The notes beneath the pieces were generated by a model. It saw nothing but the letters and a program-made list of their open reading frames with translations, did no database searches and had not been told where the DNA came from. A stretch of DNA of 64,000 nt from an uncultured Oscillospiraceae bacterium (GTDB taxonomy: Bacteria > Bacillota > Clostridia > Oscillospirales > Acutalibacteraceae): positions 74,112-138,111 of the forward strand of contig CABUNG010000003.1 in assembly GCA_902492895.1 (NCBI GenBank). Direction: 5' to 3'. Position 1 is the first letter of the stretch, and each line of letters starts with the position of its first letter. Below, in pieces: positions 24,561 through 32,956 of the stretch. Position numbers and translations under genes: made by a program.

Positions 24561-25447
24561 TTGGACTTCCACCTCCGGAACGGCCCAAACTTCCGGGGCT
24601 CTCCATCCTTGTTTCCGCGGGACTTGTCCCACAGAATGCCGTTCTCCAGGGCAACCCGCAGGGCCTCGGGGCTGTAATTGCGCTTGAGCTCACCCGCCAC
24701 CGCCATGGAGACCGTACCGGTTTCTTCCGACACAATGACCACGAGGGCGTCGGAATTTTCGCTCATGCCAAGACCCGCGCGATGGCGTGTACCGAGTTCC
24801 CGGCTGATCCGCATGTTGTCCGACAGGGGCAGAATACAGCCGGCCGCGTGCACCCGGCCGTCCCGGATGATCATGGCCCCGTCGTGCAGGGGAGCCTTGT
24901 TGAAAAAGATGTTGCCGATCAGCTCCGGCGTCGGGTCGGCATCCACGATGGTCCCGGTCTTGATGATCTCGCCGAGCTTCGTCGTGCGTTCAAACACAAT
25001 CAAGGCGCCCATCTTCTGGCGCTGCAGCGTGGCCACCGCGCCGCAGACGGCCGAAATCGCCCGCTGCCAGCTCTGAACATACCGTTCGTTTTCCTCATCG
25101 CTGGCCCCGAACAGGTTCAGCTTGCTGATGCGGGAATGCCCGGCCTGCTCCAGCGCGCGGCGGATTTCGGGCTGAAAAATCACGACCAGCACGATCAGCG
25201 CGTTGTCGAACACGATTTTCAGCAGATACTTGAGCGTCGTCAGCTGCAGCAGATGCGCCGCGCCGTAGGCGATCCCGAGCAGACACAGCCCCTTGAGCAG
25301 CTGTTCTGCCCGGGAATCGCGCACGAGTTTGATCAGGCTGTATATCGCGAAAGCCACCAGAAGAATATCCAGTGTATCCGTCAGATAATTATAGGAGAGA
25401 AAAAACTTGACAATATGGCTCCAAACTTCGGCGAAAAAGGCCCCCAT
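24557..25447 (-). CDS. cdaA: Diadenylate cyclase CdaA
   Basis: Makes cyclic-di-AMP from two ATP; c-di-AMP controls potassium, osmolyte and cell-wall homeostasis. From the ATG at 25447 it has 296 residues with three N-terminal membrane segments (about 24-42, 50-70, 78-92) and a DAC domain with the catalytic DGA (189-191) and RHR (221-223) motifs, both intact. The start is uncertain: TTG 25468 or GTG 25459 would add 4-7 residues, and none has an ideal ribosome site. First gene of the cdaA-cdaR pair; no glmM follows in this window. Confidence 0.93.
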   Translation of the reverse strand: MGAFFAEVWSHIVKFFLSYNYLTDTLDILLVAFAIYSLIKLVRDSRAEQLLKGLCLLGIAYGAAHLLQLTTLKYLLKIVFDNALIVLVVIFQPEIRRALEQAGHSRISKLNLFGASDEENERYVQSWQRAISAVCGAVATLQRQKMGALIVFERTTKLGEIIKTGTIVDADPTPELIGNIFFNKAPLHDGAMIIRDGRVHAAGCILPLSDNMRISRELGTRHRAGLGMSENSDALVVIVSEETGTVSMAVAGELKRNYSPEALRVALENGILWDKSRGNKDGEPRKFGPFRRWKSK

Positions 25448-25541
25448 CCGCCTCACCACGCTTTCCAACGCCCCTGAACAGGTGATGATGCATCCACCTG
25501 GCTTCGGCGCCTAGTCGTCTCTATTTTACCATATTGTGCGA

Positions 25542-26693
25542 TTATTGCAATGGCTTTCGCGCGATTTCCCGCAGGATATAGGCGGTTTTCTCAATTTGGG
25601 CCTCATTTGTGAACGCGGAAGGCGCCAGGCGGACGGTCCCGTCCGGCAGCGTCCCCATCTGCTGATGGGCACTCGGCGCGCAGTGGAGCCCGGGCCGGAC
25701 GGCAATCCCCATGCGGTCGAGCCGGTCCGCCGTCTCCTCGCTCGAGAGTCCGCCGACGTTCAGCGACAGCACCGGAGCCGTTTCCTCCAGCCGGGGACGG
25801 GGCGTATACAGCACCACGCCCGGCACCTCGCTCAGCCGGTCATGCAGCGCGGCCATCAGACGGATTTCGTGCTGTCCGATTTTGTCGATTCCTTTGTTCA
25901 TGACCCACTCCATCCCGGCCCTGAGCCCGCAGATGCCGGGCGTGTTCACGGTACCGCTTTCAAACCGGTCGGGCAGTTCGTCAGGTTGTTCGAGAAGGAG
26001 GGACTGGCTGCCCGTGCCGCCCTCTATAAAGGTGGGCAGCGGCGTATCCGGAGCGCAGAGCAGCATACCGGTCCCCATCGGGCCGTACAGCCCCTTGTGC
26101 CCCGGCACACACAGATAATCGATGTGATCGGCTTCCATGTCGATGGGCAGGACGCCCGCGCTCTGCGCGGCATCGACCACGAACAGAAGGCCCATTCGGT
26201 GCGCCAGCTCCCCGATTTCCCGGATCGGGAGACGGAACCCAAAAACGTTGGAGGCATGGGTACAGAGGATAGCCTTTGTCCGGGGCGTGATGCAGCGATG
26301 GAAATTCCGCACCGTCTCCTCCGGGTCCCCCGGAACAACTGTGGCCACGGAATACACCCGGCCGGACGCGGACAAGGCGTTTAAGGGGCGCAGCACCGCG
26401 TTGTGCTCCAGGCTGGACACCACGACATGGCCTCCGTAGCGCAGAAGCCCTTTGATGACGATATTGAGCGACATGGTGCAGTTCATGGTGAACACCACAT
26501 GCCCCGGATTGTCTAAATGAAAAAAAGAGGCGGCGGTTTCCCGGCAGCGGTAAACCTCCCGGGATGCCGCCATTCCCATAGCGTGCCCGCCCCGTCCGGG
26601 GTTGGCGCCGTAAAGCTCCATGCACTGCCGGACCGTTTCTCGGACACATAACGGTTTCGGCCAGGTCGTGGCCGCGTTGTCAAGATAAATCAT
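25542..26693 (-). CDS. Cysteine desulfurase-like PLP enzyme (class V aminotransferase fold)
   Basis: 383 residues. IYLDNAATTWPKP start, THASNVFGFRLPI, the PLP-contacting DAAQSAG, the Schiff-base lysine in VPGHKGLYGPMGTG, and a candidate catalytic Cys in PGLHCAPSAHQ. This subgroup is usually annotated as a cysteine desulfurase family protein and often sits next to DUF3343, as here (four-base overlap). Release of sulfur or selenium from cysteine/selenocysteine and hand-over to the DUF3343 protein is a reasonable model, not demonstrated by the sequence. Confidence 0.88.
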   Translation of the reverse strand: MIYLDNAATTWPKPLCVRETVRQCMELYGANPGRGGHAMGMAASREVYRCRETAASFFHLDNPGHVVFTMNCTMSLNIVIKGLLRYGGHVVVSSLEHNAVLRPLNALSASGRVYSVATVVPGDPEETVRNFHRCITPRTKAILCTHASNVFGFRLPIREIGELAHRMGLLFVVDAAQSAGVLPIDMEADHIDYLCVPGHKGLYGPMGTGMLLCAPDTPLPTFIEGGTGSQSLLLEQPDELPDRFESGTVNTPGICGLRAGMEWVMNKGIDKIGQHEIRLMAALHDRLSEVPGVVLYTPRPRLEETAPVLSLNVGGLSSEETADRLDRMGIAVRPGLHCAPSAHQQMGTLPDGTVRLAPSAFTNEAQIEKTAYILREIARKPLQ

Positions 26694-26914
26694 CGTATCC
26701 CGCCCTCTCGGCGCCCCCTGACGCGGATGCCGGCGTTCAGCAGAAGCTGCTCTGCCTTGGCGCCGTCGCCGTTCGTCAGGATACTGTATCCACAGCCATT
26801 GCTCCCGTCCCGTTCCACGGCACGCTGTACATGGGCGTTATATCCGTTGCGCTCCAAAACCGATTTGCCCCGCATGGCATTGGTCACGGAGCTGACGAGT
26901 AATATCCATTCCAT
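26690..26914 (-). CDS. DUF3343 putative Se/S carrier protein
   Basis: 74 residues. It fits the small DUF3343 family with a central conserved Cys-Gly (SNGCGYSI, Cys41) that could carry a persulfide or selenide. AGGAAGGG precedes ATG 26914. It overlaps the following cysteine desulfurase gene by four bases, supporting a functional pair. Confidence 0.75.
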   Translation of the reverse strand: MEWILLVSSVTNAMRGKSVLERNGYNAHVQRAVERDGSNGCGYSILTNGDGAKAEQLLLNAGIRVRGRREGGIR

Positions 26915-27267
26915 TGTGAAATCCCTTCCTTTCTTGGGTCTGGCCGCTGCGGTATGCCAAAGCCGCTGGACACTGGCCGTCCCCTGAATGCGCTGCCAAG
27001 CGCTGCCGCACACCTACTGCCAATATATGCGCAGGGCGGGCGGAGGGGTACCACATTCGTGCGGCGGAAGGCTCGTCCAATTCCACACTTGGAAATGGAG
27101 AAAACGAACAAAGGGCTCTCCCCGATTGCCCAAACCCGTCAGGTCCTCCCAAACAAAAGGAAGACCCGGACATCTGTCCGGGTCTTCCCTTATTCGATAA
27201 GAAACGCGGCCTATCGTGCGCGGATTGGCGGGGAGAGTTTTGCTGGGTTCCAAATCCTCCAACGCGC
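26915..27267. other. Intergenic region upstream of the DUF3343 gene
   Basis: About 350 bases with no credible protein. The minus-strand leader segment 26940-27030 is rich in short complementary GC blocks (e.g. GGAC/GTCC and GCGC/GCGC) and might be a structured untranslated leader, but it matches no riboswitch consensus I know. A terminator for the upstream ABC operon sits at 27161-27186. Confidence 0.35.
27161..27186 (-). terminator. Terminator of the GntR-ABC transporter operon
   Basis: AAGACCCGGACA/TGTCCGGGTCTT, followed on the minus strand by CCTTTTGTTT, 82 bases after the permease stop. Confidence 0.75.
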
Positions 27268-28098
27268 TTATTTAACGGACACTTTCCGGGTGAGGAGCCA
27301 GCGGGTGACGAACAGCAGCACGATTCCAACCGCCGCGTCCACCAGCACCGACCCGATGCCCAAACTCACCTGCATAAAGACGGCCGGATCCTGGTTGGTT
27401 CCCATGAGGCCCGGATTCTGCATCAGCGAACCGAGCGTGGTTTCAAACACCAGCCGGACTCCGCCGCCCTCCGTCAGCCGGATGCCGACGGGCAGGAGCA
27501 TCATGGCGCCGACCTCGAGCAGGCTGACGGCGGTGCTGGACGCCAGGAAAAACACCACCGAAAAGAGCAGGTTATTGCTCAAAAACGGCCTGGTATTGGA
27601 CAGGGCAATGGAAAAATACACCGCCGCCAGGGTGGCAAACAGCTGAACCAGCCCCATAACCAGAAAGACGATGAGCAGCGGCCCCATCATATCGCCGAAC
27701 GCGGACGCCAGCAATTCCCGGATCCCGCCGATCTCGAAGATATCGATCGTGCCGAAAACCCCCAGCATCAGCCCGATAAATCCGAGCAGGATGAGCAGAT
27801 AGCCCGTGATGACCTTGGAAACGATCAGCGTGCCCTTGCCGACGGGCAGGGTCTGGGTCAGATATCCCTCGGCCCCGAAAAGGCCCTTGGCGTACCGCAT
27901 GACGGTCAGGATCAGCGCGAGCACCATGGCCGCGATCCCGACACCCGCGCAGGCAATGGCAAAACCGGTCTTCATCTGCTCGATGCCGAGCACCCCGGCC
28001 AATTTGCCCAGACCATAGGTCAGCCCGATCCCGAGATACAGCGCGGGCATCACCTTGCCGGCCGCCTTGACCTCATATTTCAGCAGTTTCCCTAACAT
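27268..28098 (-). CDS. ABC-2-type transporter permease
   Basis: 276 residues with about six to seven membrane helices, beginning MLGKLLKYEVKAAGK, typical of the permeases that pair with YtrB-like ATPases under a YtrA/GntR repressor. GGGAGG upstream of ATG 28098; overlaps the ATPase gene by seven bases. The exported substrate is unknown; related systems respond to cell-wall antibiotics. Confidence 0.82.
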   Translation of the reverse strand: MLGKLLKYEVKAAGKVMPALYLGIGLTYGLGKLAGVLGIEQMKTGFAIACAGVGIAAMVLALILTVMRYAKGLFGAEGYLTQTLPVGKGTLIVSKVITGYLLILLGFIGLMLGVFGTIDIFEIGGIRELLASAFGDMMGPLLIVFLVMGLVQLFATLAAVYFSIALSNTRPFLSNNLLFSVVFFLASSTAVSLLEVGAMMLLPVGIRLTEGGGVRLVFETTLGSLMQNPGLMGTNQDPAVFMQVSLGIGSVLVDAAVGIVLLFVTRWLLTRKVSVK

Positions 28099-28790
28099 TT
28101 GAACACCTCCCGGAAATACCCGTCGAGGGATTTCCCCGCCTTTTCCCGCAGGGCATCGGCGCTGTCCGCCGCGATCAGGCGGCCGTAATCCATGACCACC
28201 ACATCGTCGAATATCCGCTCGACATCGTAGATCAGGTGGGTGGAAAGCATCACGGTCGAATCCTCCGTGTAGTTTTTGAGAATGATATCCAGAATCGAAT
28301 CCCGGGCCGCCGGATCGACACCGCTGAGCGGCTCATCCAGGATATACAGCTTCGCCGCGCGGGACATCACCAGAATCAGCTGCAGCTTTTCCTGCATGCC
28401 TTTGGACATGGTTTTCAGCCGCATGGCGGGTTCGAGCCGGAACTGCCGCAGCAGCTCCTCCGCCTTTTTCCGGTCGAAATCCCGGTAAAAATCCGCGAAC
28501 ATGGCGATGGCGTCCCTGGCCCGCATCCAATCGCTGAGATAGGTCTTTTCCGGCAGATAGGCCACGATCGACTTGGTGTAAACGCCGGGGGTCTGCCCGT
28601 CGATCCGGACCTCGCCCTTGTAATCGTTGATCAGACCGGTCAGAATTTTGAACAGGGTGGTTTTGCCGCAGCCGTTGGGTCCCACCACCCCGACGATCCG
28701 GCCGCTCTCAATCGATAAACTGAAATCCTGTAAAATCGGCCGGGCGTCATAGCCTTTGCTGACGCCGCGCAGTTCTATAAGCTTGCTCAT
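28092..28790 (-). CDS. ABC transporter ATP-binding protein (YtrB-like)
   Basis: 232 residues. Walker A GPNGCGKTTLF (about 39-49), a signature region that is degenerate (KTMSKGMQEKLQLI in place of LSGGQ), Walker B LYILDEPLSG and the H-loop STHLIYD. The altered signature is common in this GntR-linked ABC group. Starts inside the end of the GntR gene (ATGA overlap). Confidence 0.92.
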   Translation of the reverse strand: MSKLIELRGVSKGYDARPILQDFSLSIESGRIVGVVGPNGCGKTTLFKILTGLINDYKGEVRIDGQTPGVYTKSIVAYLPEKTYLSDWMRARDAIAMFADFYRDFDRKKAEELLRQFRLEPAMRLKTMSKGMQEKLQLILVMSRAAKLYILDEPLSGVDPAARDSILDIILKNYTEDSTVMLSTHLIYDVERIFDDVVVMDYGRLIAADSADALREKAGKSLDGYFREVFKC

Positions 28791-29194
28791 GAATCTCCCT
28801 CTTTTCTCTCATACGGTCGGGTTTGGGCGGACCGCTCCATCTCCTGCTGCAGCAAAGGAAGGATGTCCTCCCTCGCACAGCCGAGCCCCTCCATGCGCGA
28901 GAGGAAATCCCGCAGGATCTCCCCCGCCAGGCTGGCGCGCAGCCGGACGATATGGGCCTGGTCCTGTGTGACGAACCGGCCGGACGTCCGCTCGCTGTAG
29001 AGCAGGCCGTCCCGTTCCAGCTCGGCGAGCGCCCGCTGCATGGTGTTCGGATTCACCCCGAATGCCAAAGCCAGCTCCCGCACGGCCGGTATCCGGTCCC
29101 CCGCCTGCCATTCGCCGGTGACAATCATCCGCTGGATCTTCTCCATGATCTGGAGATAGATCGGTACATTCGTATCGTATATCGTATCCTGCAA
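28787..29194 (-). CDS. GntR-family (YtrA-type) repressor
   Basis: 135 residues: an N-terminal winged helix (PIYLQIMEKIQRMIVTGEW, then RIPAVRELALAFGVNPNTMQRAL) and a short helical tail, the YtrA layout without a ligand domain. TTG 29194 is used as start, eight bases after AAGGGGG. A perfect 26-bp palindrome overlaps its promoter, so it most likely represses its own operon with the downstream ABC transporter. Confidence 0.92.
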   Translation of the reverse strand: MQDTIYDTNVPIYLQIMEKIQRMIVTGEWQAGDRIPAVRELALAFGVNPNTMQRALAELERDGLLYSERTSGRFVTQDQAHIVRLRASLAGEILRDFLSRMEGLGCAREDILPLLQQEMERSAQTRPYERKEGDS

Positions 29195-29213
29195 ACAGCC
29201 GGCCCCCTTGTTC

Positions 29214-29264
29214 TATTGTATTAAGCGCTTAATACAATAATACACCCATTTCTCAATTTGTCAA
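29214..29264 (-). promoter_or_regulatory. Promoter and 26-bp palindromic operator of the GntR-ABC operon
   Basis: Minus strand TTGACA (29259-29264), 16-nt spacer, TATTAT (29237-29242). The perfect palindrome with arm TATTGTATTAAGC spans 29214-29239, covering the last bases of the -10 and the start site. This matches the expected YtrA-type operator position. Confidence 0.85.
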
Positions 29265-29304
29265 GGGGGCGGCAATAAAAAAACGCGTTCCAACGGAAAA
29301 GTCC

Positions 29305-29337
29305 AAAAAAAATCCGGCACAGAAACCTCTGTGCCGG
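29305..29337 (-). terminator. Terminator of the DUF368 gene
   Basis: CCGGCACAG/CTGTGCCGG, loop AGGTTT, then ATTTTTTTT on the minus strand. Confidence 0.9.
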
Positions 29338-29353
29338 CTGGAGAGCGTTTGGC

Positions 29354-30262
29354 TTATTTTAAAGAATGGGACTCGATCTTGCCTTCTTTTCCCGTCCGGA
29401 GCCGGAGCAGTCCCCAGGTCAGCACCCCGCCGAAACAGGCCAGCGCCACCGAAACCCAGGTGACTTTGTTGAGGCCCAGAGACGGCCATACCGGGACCGC
29501 AACCGGCGGAATCGAACCAATTAGCAGCCCAAACACGATGTAGCTGATCAGGCCGTACGCCTTGCGGTAGAGCCAGTCGACCAGTTTGGCGAAAAGCAGG
29601 ACGAACACGCCGAAACCCAGCGCGACCGGCAGCAGCCGGGGAATATCCATGGTATTGAGAACGTTCAGCAGCGGCTGATACAGCCCGGCCGACATCAAAA
29701 TGAAGGAGGAACTGACCCCCGGCACGATGGTGCCGAACCCGATCACCGCCCCCGCGAGCAGCAGAACCGGAAACCCCAGACCCGCGTCCCCGCCCTCGTA
29801 GGAGACACCCTCGAGCAGCCCAAGGGTCAGGGTGAGCGCGATCCCCCCCAGCATGGGCAGCAGGTACCAAAGCTTGAAGCCGTCCCGGTTGGCGGTATGG
29901 AGCACCGAGGGAAGCGTCCCCGCCATCAGCCCGATGAAGAGAAAGCTCGTCTGAATCTCGTAATGATCGAACAGCCAGCCGATGAGTTTGCCAAAAAGCA
30001 GAATGCCCGCCACGCCGCCGATTCCCAGCGGCACCAGAAATTTCATTTTCTGCAGAAAGTTCTTATAGAAATGCGCGATCGCGTCGGTGATTTTGCTGTA
30101 AAGCCCGAATACCACCGCGATCGCCCCGCCGCTGATCCCGGGCGCGATGCAGCCGATACCGACCAGAAATCCTGTGAGAATGGTGAGCCAAACCGGCGTT
30201 TTTTCCTCTTCGGGCGGCTGCCCGCCGCCTTGGACGGAGGATTTTTGACGGTCCAATTCCAT
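29354..30262 (-). CDS. DUF368 polytopic membrane protein (undecaprenyl-phosphate translocase family)
   Basis: 302 residues with about eight to nine hydrophobic segments. The two internal repeats, GIGCIAPGISGGAIAVVFGLY and GFGTIVPGVSSSFILMSAGLY, identify DUF368. Members of this family have been shown to recycle the lipid carrier undecaprenyl phosphate across the membrane, alongside DedA proteins. AGGAGG seven bases before the ATG; own terminator downstream. Confidence 0.9.
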   Translation of the reverse strand: MELDRQKSSVQGGGQPPEEEKTPVWLTILTGFLVGIGCIAPGISGGAIAVVFGLYSKITDAIAHFYKNFLQKMKFLVPLGIGGVAGILLFGKLIGWLFDHYEIQTSFLFIGLMAGTLPSVLHTANRDGFKLWYLLPMLGGIALTLTLGLLEGVSYEGGDAGLGFPVLLLAGAVIGFGTIVPGVSSSFILMSAGLYQPLLNVLNTMDIPRLLPVALGFGVFVLLFAKLVDWLYRKAYGLISYIVFGLLIGSIPPVAVPVWPSLGLNKVTWVSVALACFGGVLTWGLLRLRTGKEGKIESHSLK

Positions 30263-30353
30263 GAACGTGCCTCCTGTCGTCTATGCCGTACCCTTGGCAG
30301 GGTTCTCTATAGTGTATGGCGGAAATAAACGGATTAAACCTGTTTTCTCTCCT

Positions 30354-30731
30354 TTATGCGGTTTTCACGAGGAGCCGGACCAGCGCCCGGCCGAGCGTCA
30401 CGCCGCCAAGACAGAGTCCGACACTGAGCAGGATATACAGCACGCCCCATCCCGGTTTGCCGGATTCCAGCAGGCCCAGGGATTCGAGAGAAAATGCCGA
30501 AAACGTGGTAAATCCGCCGCATACTCCGGTCTTCCAGAATAAGACGGCGGCCTCCGACAGCCCGTTCCCCCGCAGCGCCAGCCCGGTGACGGCGCCGATG
30601 AGGACCGCCCCGGCCGCATTGACCAGCAGTGTCAGAATCGGAAACGGCGCATGAACCGGGATTCGGCCGATCAGATAGCGGCAGACGGCCCCAAGCGCGC
30701 CGCCCAGTCCCACCAACAGTACGCTACGCAT
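30354..30731 (-). CDS. crcB: Fluoride exporter FluC/CrcB
   Basis: 125 residues, four membrane helices. LLVGLGGALGAVCRYLIG, the pore motif TLLVNAAGA and GVCGGFTTFSAFSLE (Phe-box and Thr of the fluoride path) are typical. Functional channels are homo- or heterodimers; only one gene is seen here. It overlaps the upstream ruvX gene by eight bases, with AAAGGGG before the ATG. No fluoride riboswitch is visible. Confidence 0.94.
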   Translation of the reverse strand: MRSVLLVGLGGALGAVCRYLIGRIPVHAPFPILTLLVNAAGAVLIGAVTGLALRGNGLSEAAVLFWKTGVCGGFTTFSAFSLESLGLLESGKPGWGVLYILLSVGLCLGGVTLGRALVRLLVKTA

Positions 30732-31164
30732 CCCGCATCCCCTTTCGGGAATCGAGATAGTCCTGCAGAATGATCACCGCGGCGACCGTGTCCACGACCG
30801 CCTTGCGTTTTTTGCCCCGGGTATTGGTCTGGTTCAGATAACCGATAGCGGATACGGTGGTCATCCTCTCGTCCCAGAGGATCACCTTAAGCCCCCGTTC
30901 CGTCAACAGGGCAGCGAATTCCTCCGCCCGCCTCGCGCTGTCGCCGCGGGTTCCGTCCATATTGCGCGGATGACCGAGCACCACCTGCCCCGTTCCCTGT
31001 TCCGCCGCAGTTTTCACCGCTTGATCCGCCAGACGGACCAGATCCCGCTCGGTCACCGTCCCAATGGGAGAGGCCAGGAATCCGCCCGGATCGGACACGG
31101 CAAAACCGGTCCGCACCGTCCCGAGATCGATGCCGAGCAGCCGTCCATTTTCTGTTTCGGCCAT
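30724..31164 (-). CDS. ruvX: YqgF/RuvX-family Holliday junction resolvase-like protein
   Basis: 146 residues with an RNase H-like fold: LGIDLGTVRTGFAVSDP, VVLGHPRNMDGTRGDSA, VILWDERMTTVSA and the final catalytic Asp in KAVVDTVAAVIILQDYL. The family is essential in many bacteria, processing pre-16S rRNA 5' ends and possibly acting on junctions. Overlaps crcB. Confidence 0.94.
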   Translation of the reverse strand: MAETENGRLLGIDLGTVRTGFAVSDPGGFLASPIGTVTERDLVRLADQAVKTAAEQGTGQVVLGHPRNMDGTRGDSARRAEEFAALLTERGLKVILWDERMTTVSAIGYLNQTNTRGKKRKAVVDTVAAVIILQDYLDSRKGMRDA

Positions 31165-31257
31165 ATCCTCATCCTTTCCGATTGTGTATCCACTGTTTTC
31201 TCTATACCGTCTTCGGTATGGGAGAGCAGACGTGCCTCAAAATGCGGCAGCCGCGTT

Positions 31258-31911
31258 TCAGGCTTTCCACCACGTCTGTTTCGCAAAGGTCGAAAGCTCC
31301 TCGCTCAGATGGCTGTTGTCGTTTTCCAGCAGAAGCTCGACCCGCCCATCCTCAAAGCGAAGGACGCTCACCCCGGTGTTGTCGCACCAGCCGACTTCGT
31401 TCAGCCGTTCGATCGGCCACCCTTTGGCCCAGCACAAGGCGTTGCGGATGGCACATCCGTGGGAGGCGACCGCCACCGTCCCGCCCGGATGGGCCGCGGC
31501 GATATCGGCCAGAGCCGCCGCCATACGGGCGTACACCTCCCGCATCGCCTCCCCTTTCCGGGGATGAAAATCCCAGGGAGTGCGGTTCCATTTGAAGCTC
31601 TGGACCGGACAGAGCACGGGCAGCGCCTTCCACGGCTTGCCTTCCCACACGCCTCCGTTGATCTCGATCAGCCGCCGGTCCTGCACGATTTCCAGAGCGT
31701 GCTCTGCGTTGATCGCCTCGGCCGTGCGCATAGCCCGCCGCAGCGGACTGGAATAAACCGCGTCAAGGGACACGTTCCGAAACCGCTCGGTCAGCCGCAG
31801 CAGCTGACAGCGGCCGTTTTCACTGATATCCTCATCGGTGTGGCCCTGAAAAATCCGGCGGATGTTCCCCATCGCCTCACAGTGGCGCACGAGATAAAGC
31901 GTGGTCGTCAT
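31258..31911 (-). CDS. Histidine phosphatase family protein (phosphoglycerate mutase-like)
   Basis: 217 residues. Catalytic RHG-type motif LVRHCEAMGN (His9; Cys takes the place of the usual Gly), SSPLRRAMRTAEAI with the second phosphate-binding Arg, the acidic EINGGVWEG, and the second His in VASHGCAIR. The substrate may be a sugar phosphate or a cobalamin-related phosphate; nothing nearby decides this. AAAGGA lies 10 bases before ATG. Confidence 0.9.
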   Translation of the reverse strand: MTTTLYLVRHCEAMGNIRRIFQGHTDEDISENGRCQLLRLTERFRNVSLDAVYSSPLRRAMRTAEAINAEHALEIVQDRRLIEINGGVWEGKPWKALPVLCPVQSFKWNRTPWDFHPRKGEAMREVYARMAAALADIAAAHPGGTVAVASHGCAIRNALCWAKGWPIERLNEVGWCDNTGVSVLRFEDGRVELLLENDNSHLSEELSTFAKQTWWKA

Positions 31912-31989
31912 GATACTCGTTCCTTTCCATTGATCAGAGGTGCTGCCGTCCGGCGATCCGGTCTATGGTTAAGAGGGTTTAAATGCACT

Positions 31990-32778
31990 TTAAAACACCA
32001 TGACCGGTTCCAGCGCCGTGCGGGGCGCCACCCGCAGTATAAAATCCACGTCTTCCGTCATTCCGGCTTCGGTCAAAGCGGTCTGAGCGGTTATGTACGC
32101 GAGCTCAGGGGAATTGTTGTCTTTGCTCAAATGGGCCAGAAACAGCCGGGTCGTCCCCTGCCGGATCAAATTCGGAAGCTCGCAGGAGCACGCGTCGTTG
32201 GACAGATGCCCCGTCGCCGCCAAGATGCGGCGTTTGAGGACATAGGGATAGGGACCGTTCTCCAGCATCCGGATATCGTGATTGGATTCGATCAGCACCA
32301 AGTCGCAGCCGCACAGGGCTCCGCGCACCTCGTCGGTCATATGCCCCATATCGGTCGCCACAGCCAGGCGGCGCCCGTCGCTCGTGCTGACACGATACCC
32401 CGTGCTCTCCCGGCTGTCGTGCGGCGTCCGAAACGACGTCACCAACATCCCCGCCAGTTCGACGGCGTCCTCCATCGTCCGGCAATCGGCATCGTCCGGC
32501 AGCGCGCCGCCGCCCACCAGTCCGCTCCGGGTACCCGGGGACGCGTAAATCGGCATATGATACCGTTTCTGCAGCACCCGAAGGCCAGCCGTGTGATCGG
32601 AATGCTCGTGGGTAACAAAAATCCCCCGGATGCTCTCCATCGCGATGCCGCGGTCCCACAGCGCGGTTTCAATGCGTTTCGCGCTCACGCCCGCGTCGAT
32701 GAGGATGCCGCCCTCCGGTGTCCCGACATAGGTGCAATTGCCGCTGCTGCCGCTGAATAGGGGACAAAATCTCGCCAT
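31990..32778 (-). CDS. MBL-fold metallohydrolase, YycJ/WalJ-like
   Basis: 262 residues. FCPLFSGSSGNCTYV start, metal-binding THEHSDHTAGL, FRTPHDSRESTGYRV, and ATDMGHMTDEV with a final ESNHDIRML. This is the YycJ branch, linked to DNA repair and cell-wall metabolism in Firmicutes. The walK/walR genes that often neighbour it are absent here. ATG 32778 is preferred to the longer frame. Confidence 0.9.
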   Translation of the reverse strand: MARFCPLFSGSSGNCTYVGTPEGGILIDAGVSAKRIETALWDRGIAMESIRGIFVTHEHSDHTAGLRVLQKRYHMPIYASPGTRSGLVGGGALPDDADCRTMEDAVELAGMLVTSFRTPHDSRESTGYRVSTSDGRRLAVATDMGHMTDEVRGALCGCDLVLIESNHDIRMLENGPYPYVLKRRILAATGHLSNDACSCELPNLIRQGTTRLFLAHLSKDNNSPELAYITAQTALTEAGMTEDVDFILRVAPRTALEPVMVF

Positions 32779-32902
32779 AAGGGTTCCAGGTCCTTTCCAA
32801 GAAAAATCCATTCCTCCGCCGTATCTCGGGCAGGGGGTATCCTTTTCTTAACAAACAATCTTTTATACAGAGCCACGGCATACGTTTCGTACGGTATATG
32901 TA

Positions 32903-32949
32903 AAAGGCGCCTTCAAATGCTTCCGTCTGGCATTTGAAGACACCCTTTT
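32903..32949 (-). terminator. Terminator of murA
   Basis: Minus strand CTTCAAATGC/GCATTTGAAG, flanked by a further GTGT/GCGCC extension, ending in CCTTTTACAT, eight bases after the murA stop. Confidence 0.75.
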
Positions 32950-32956
32950 CGAACCA

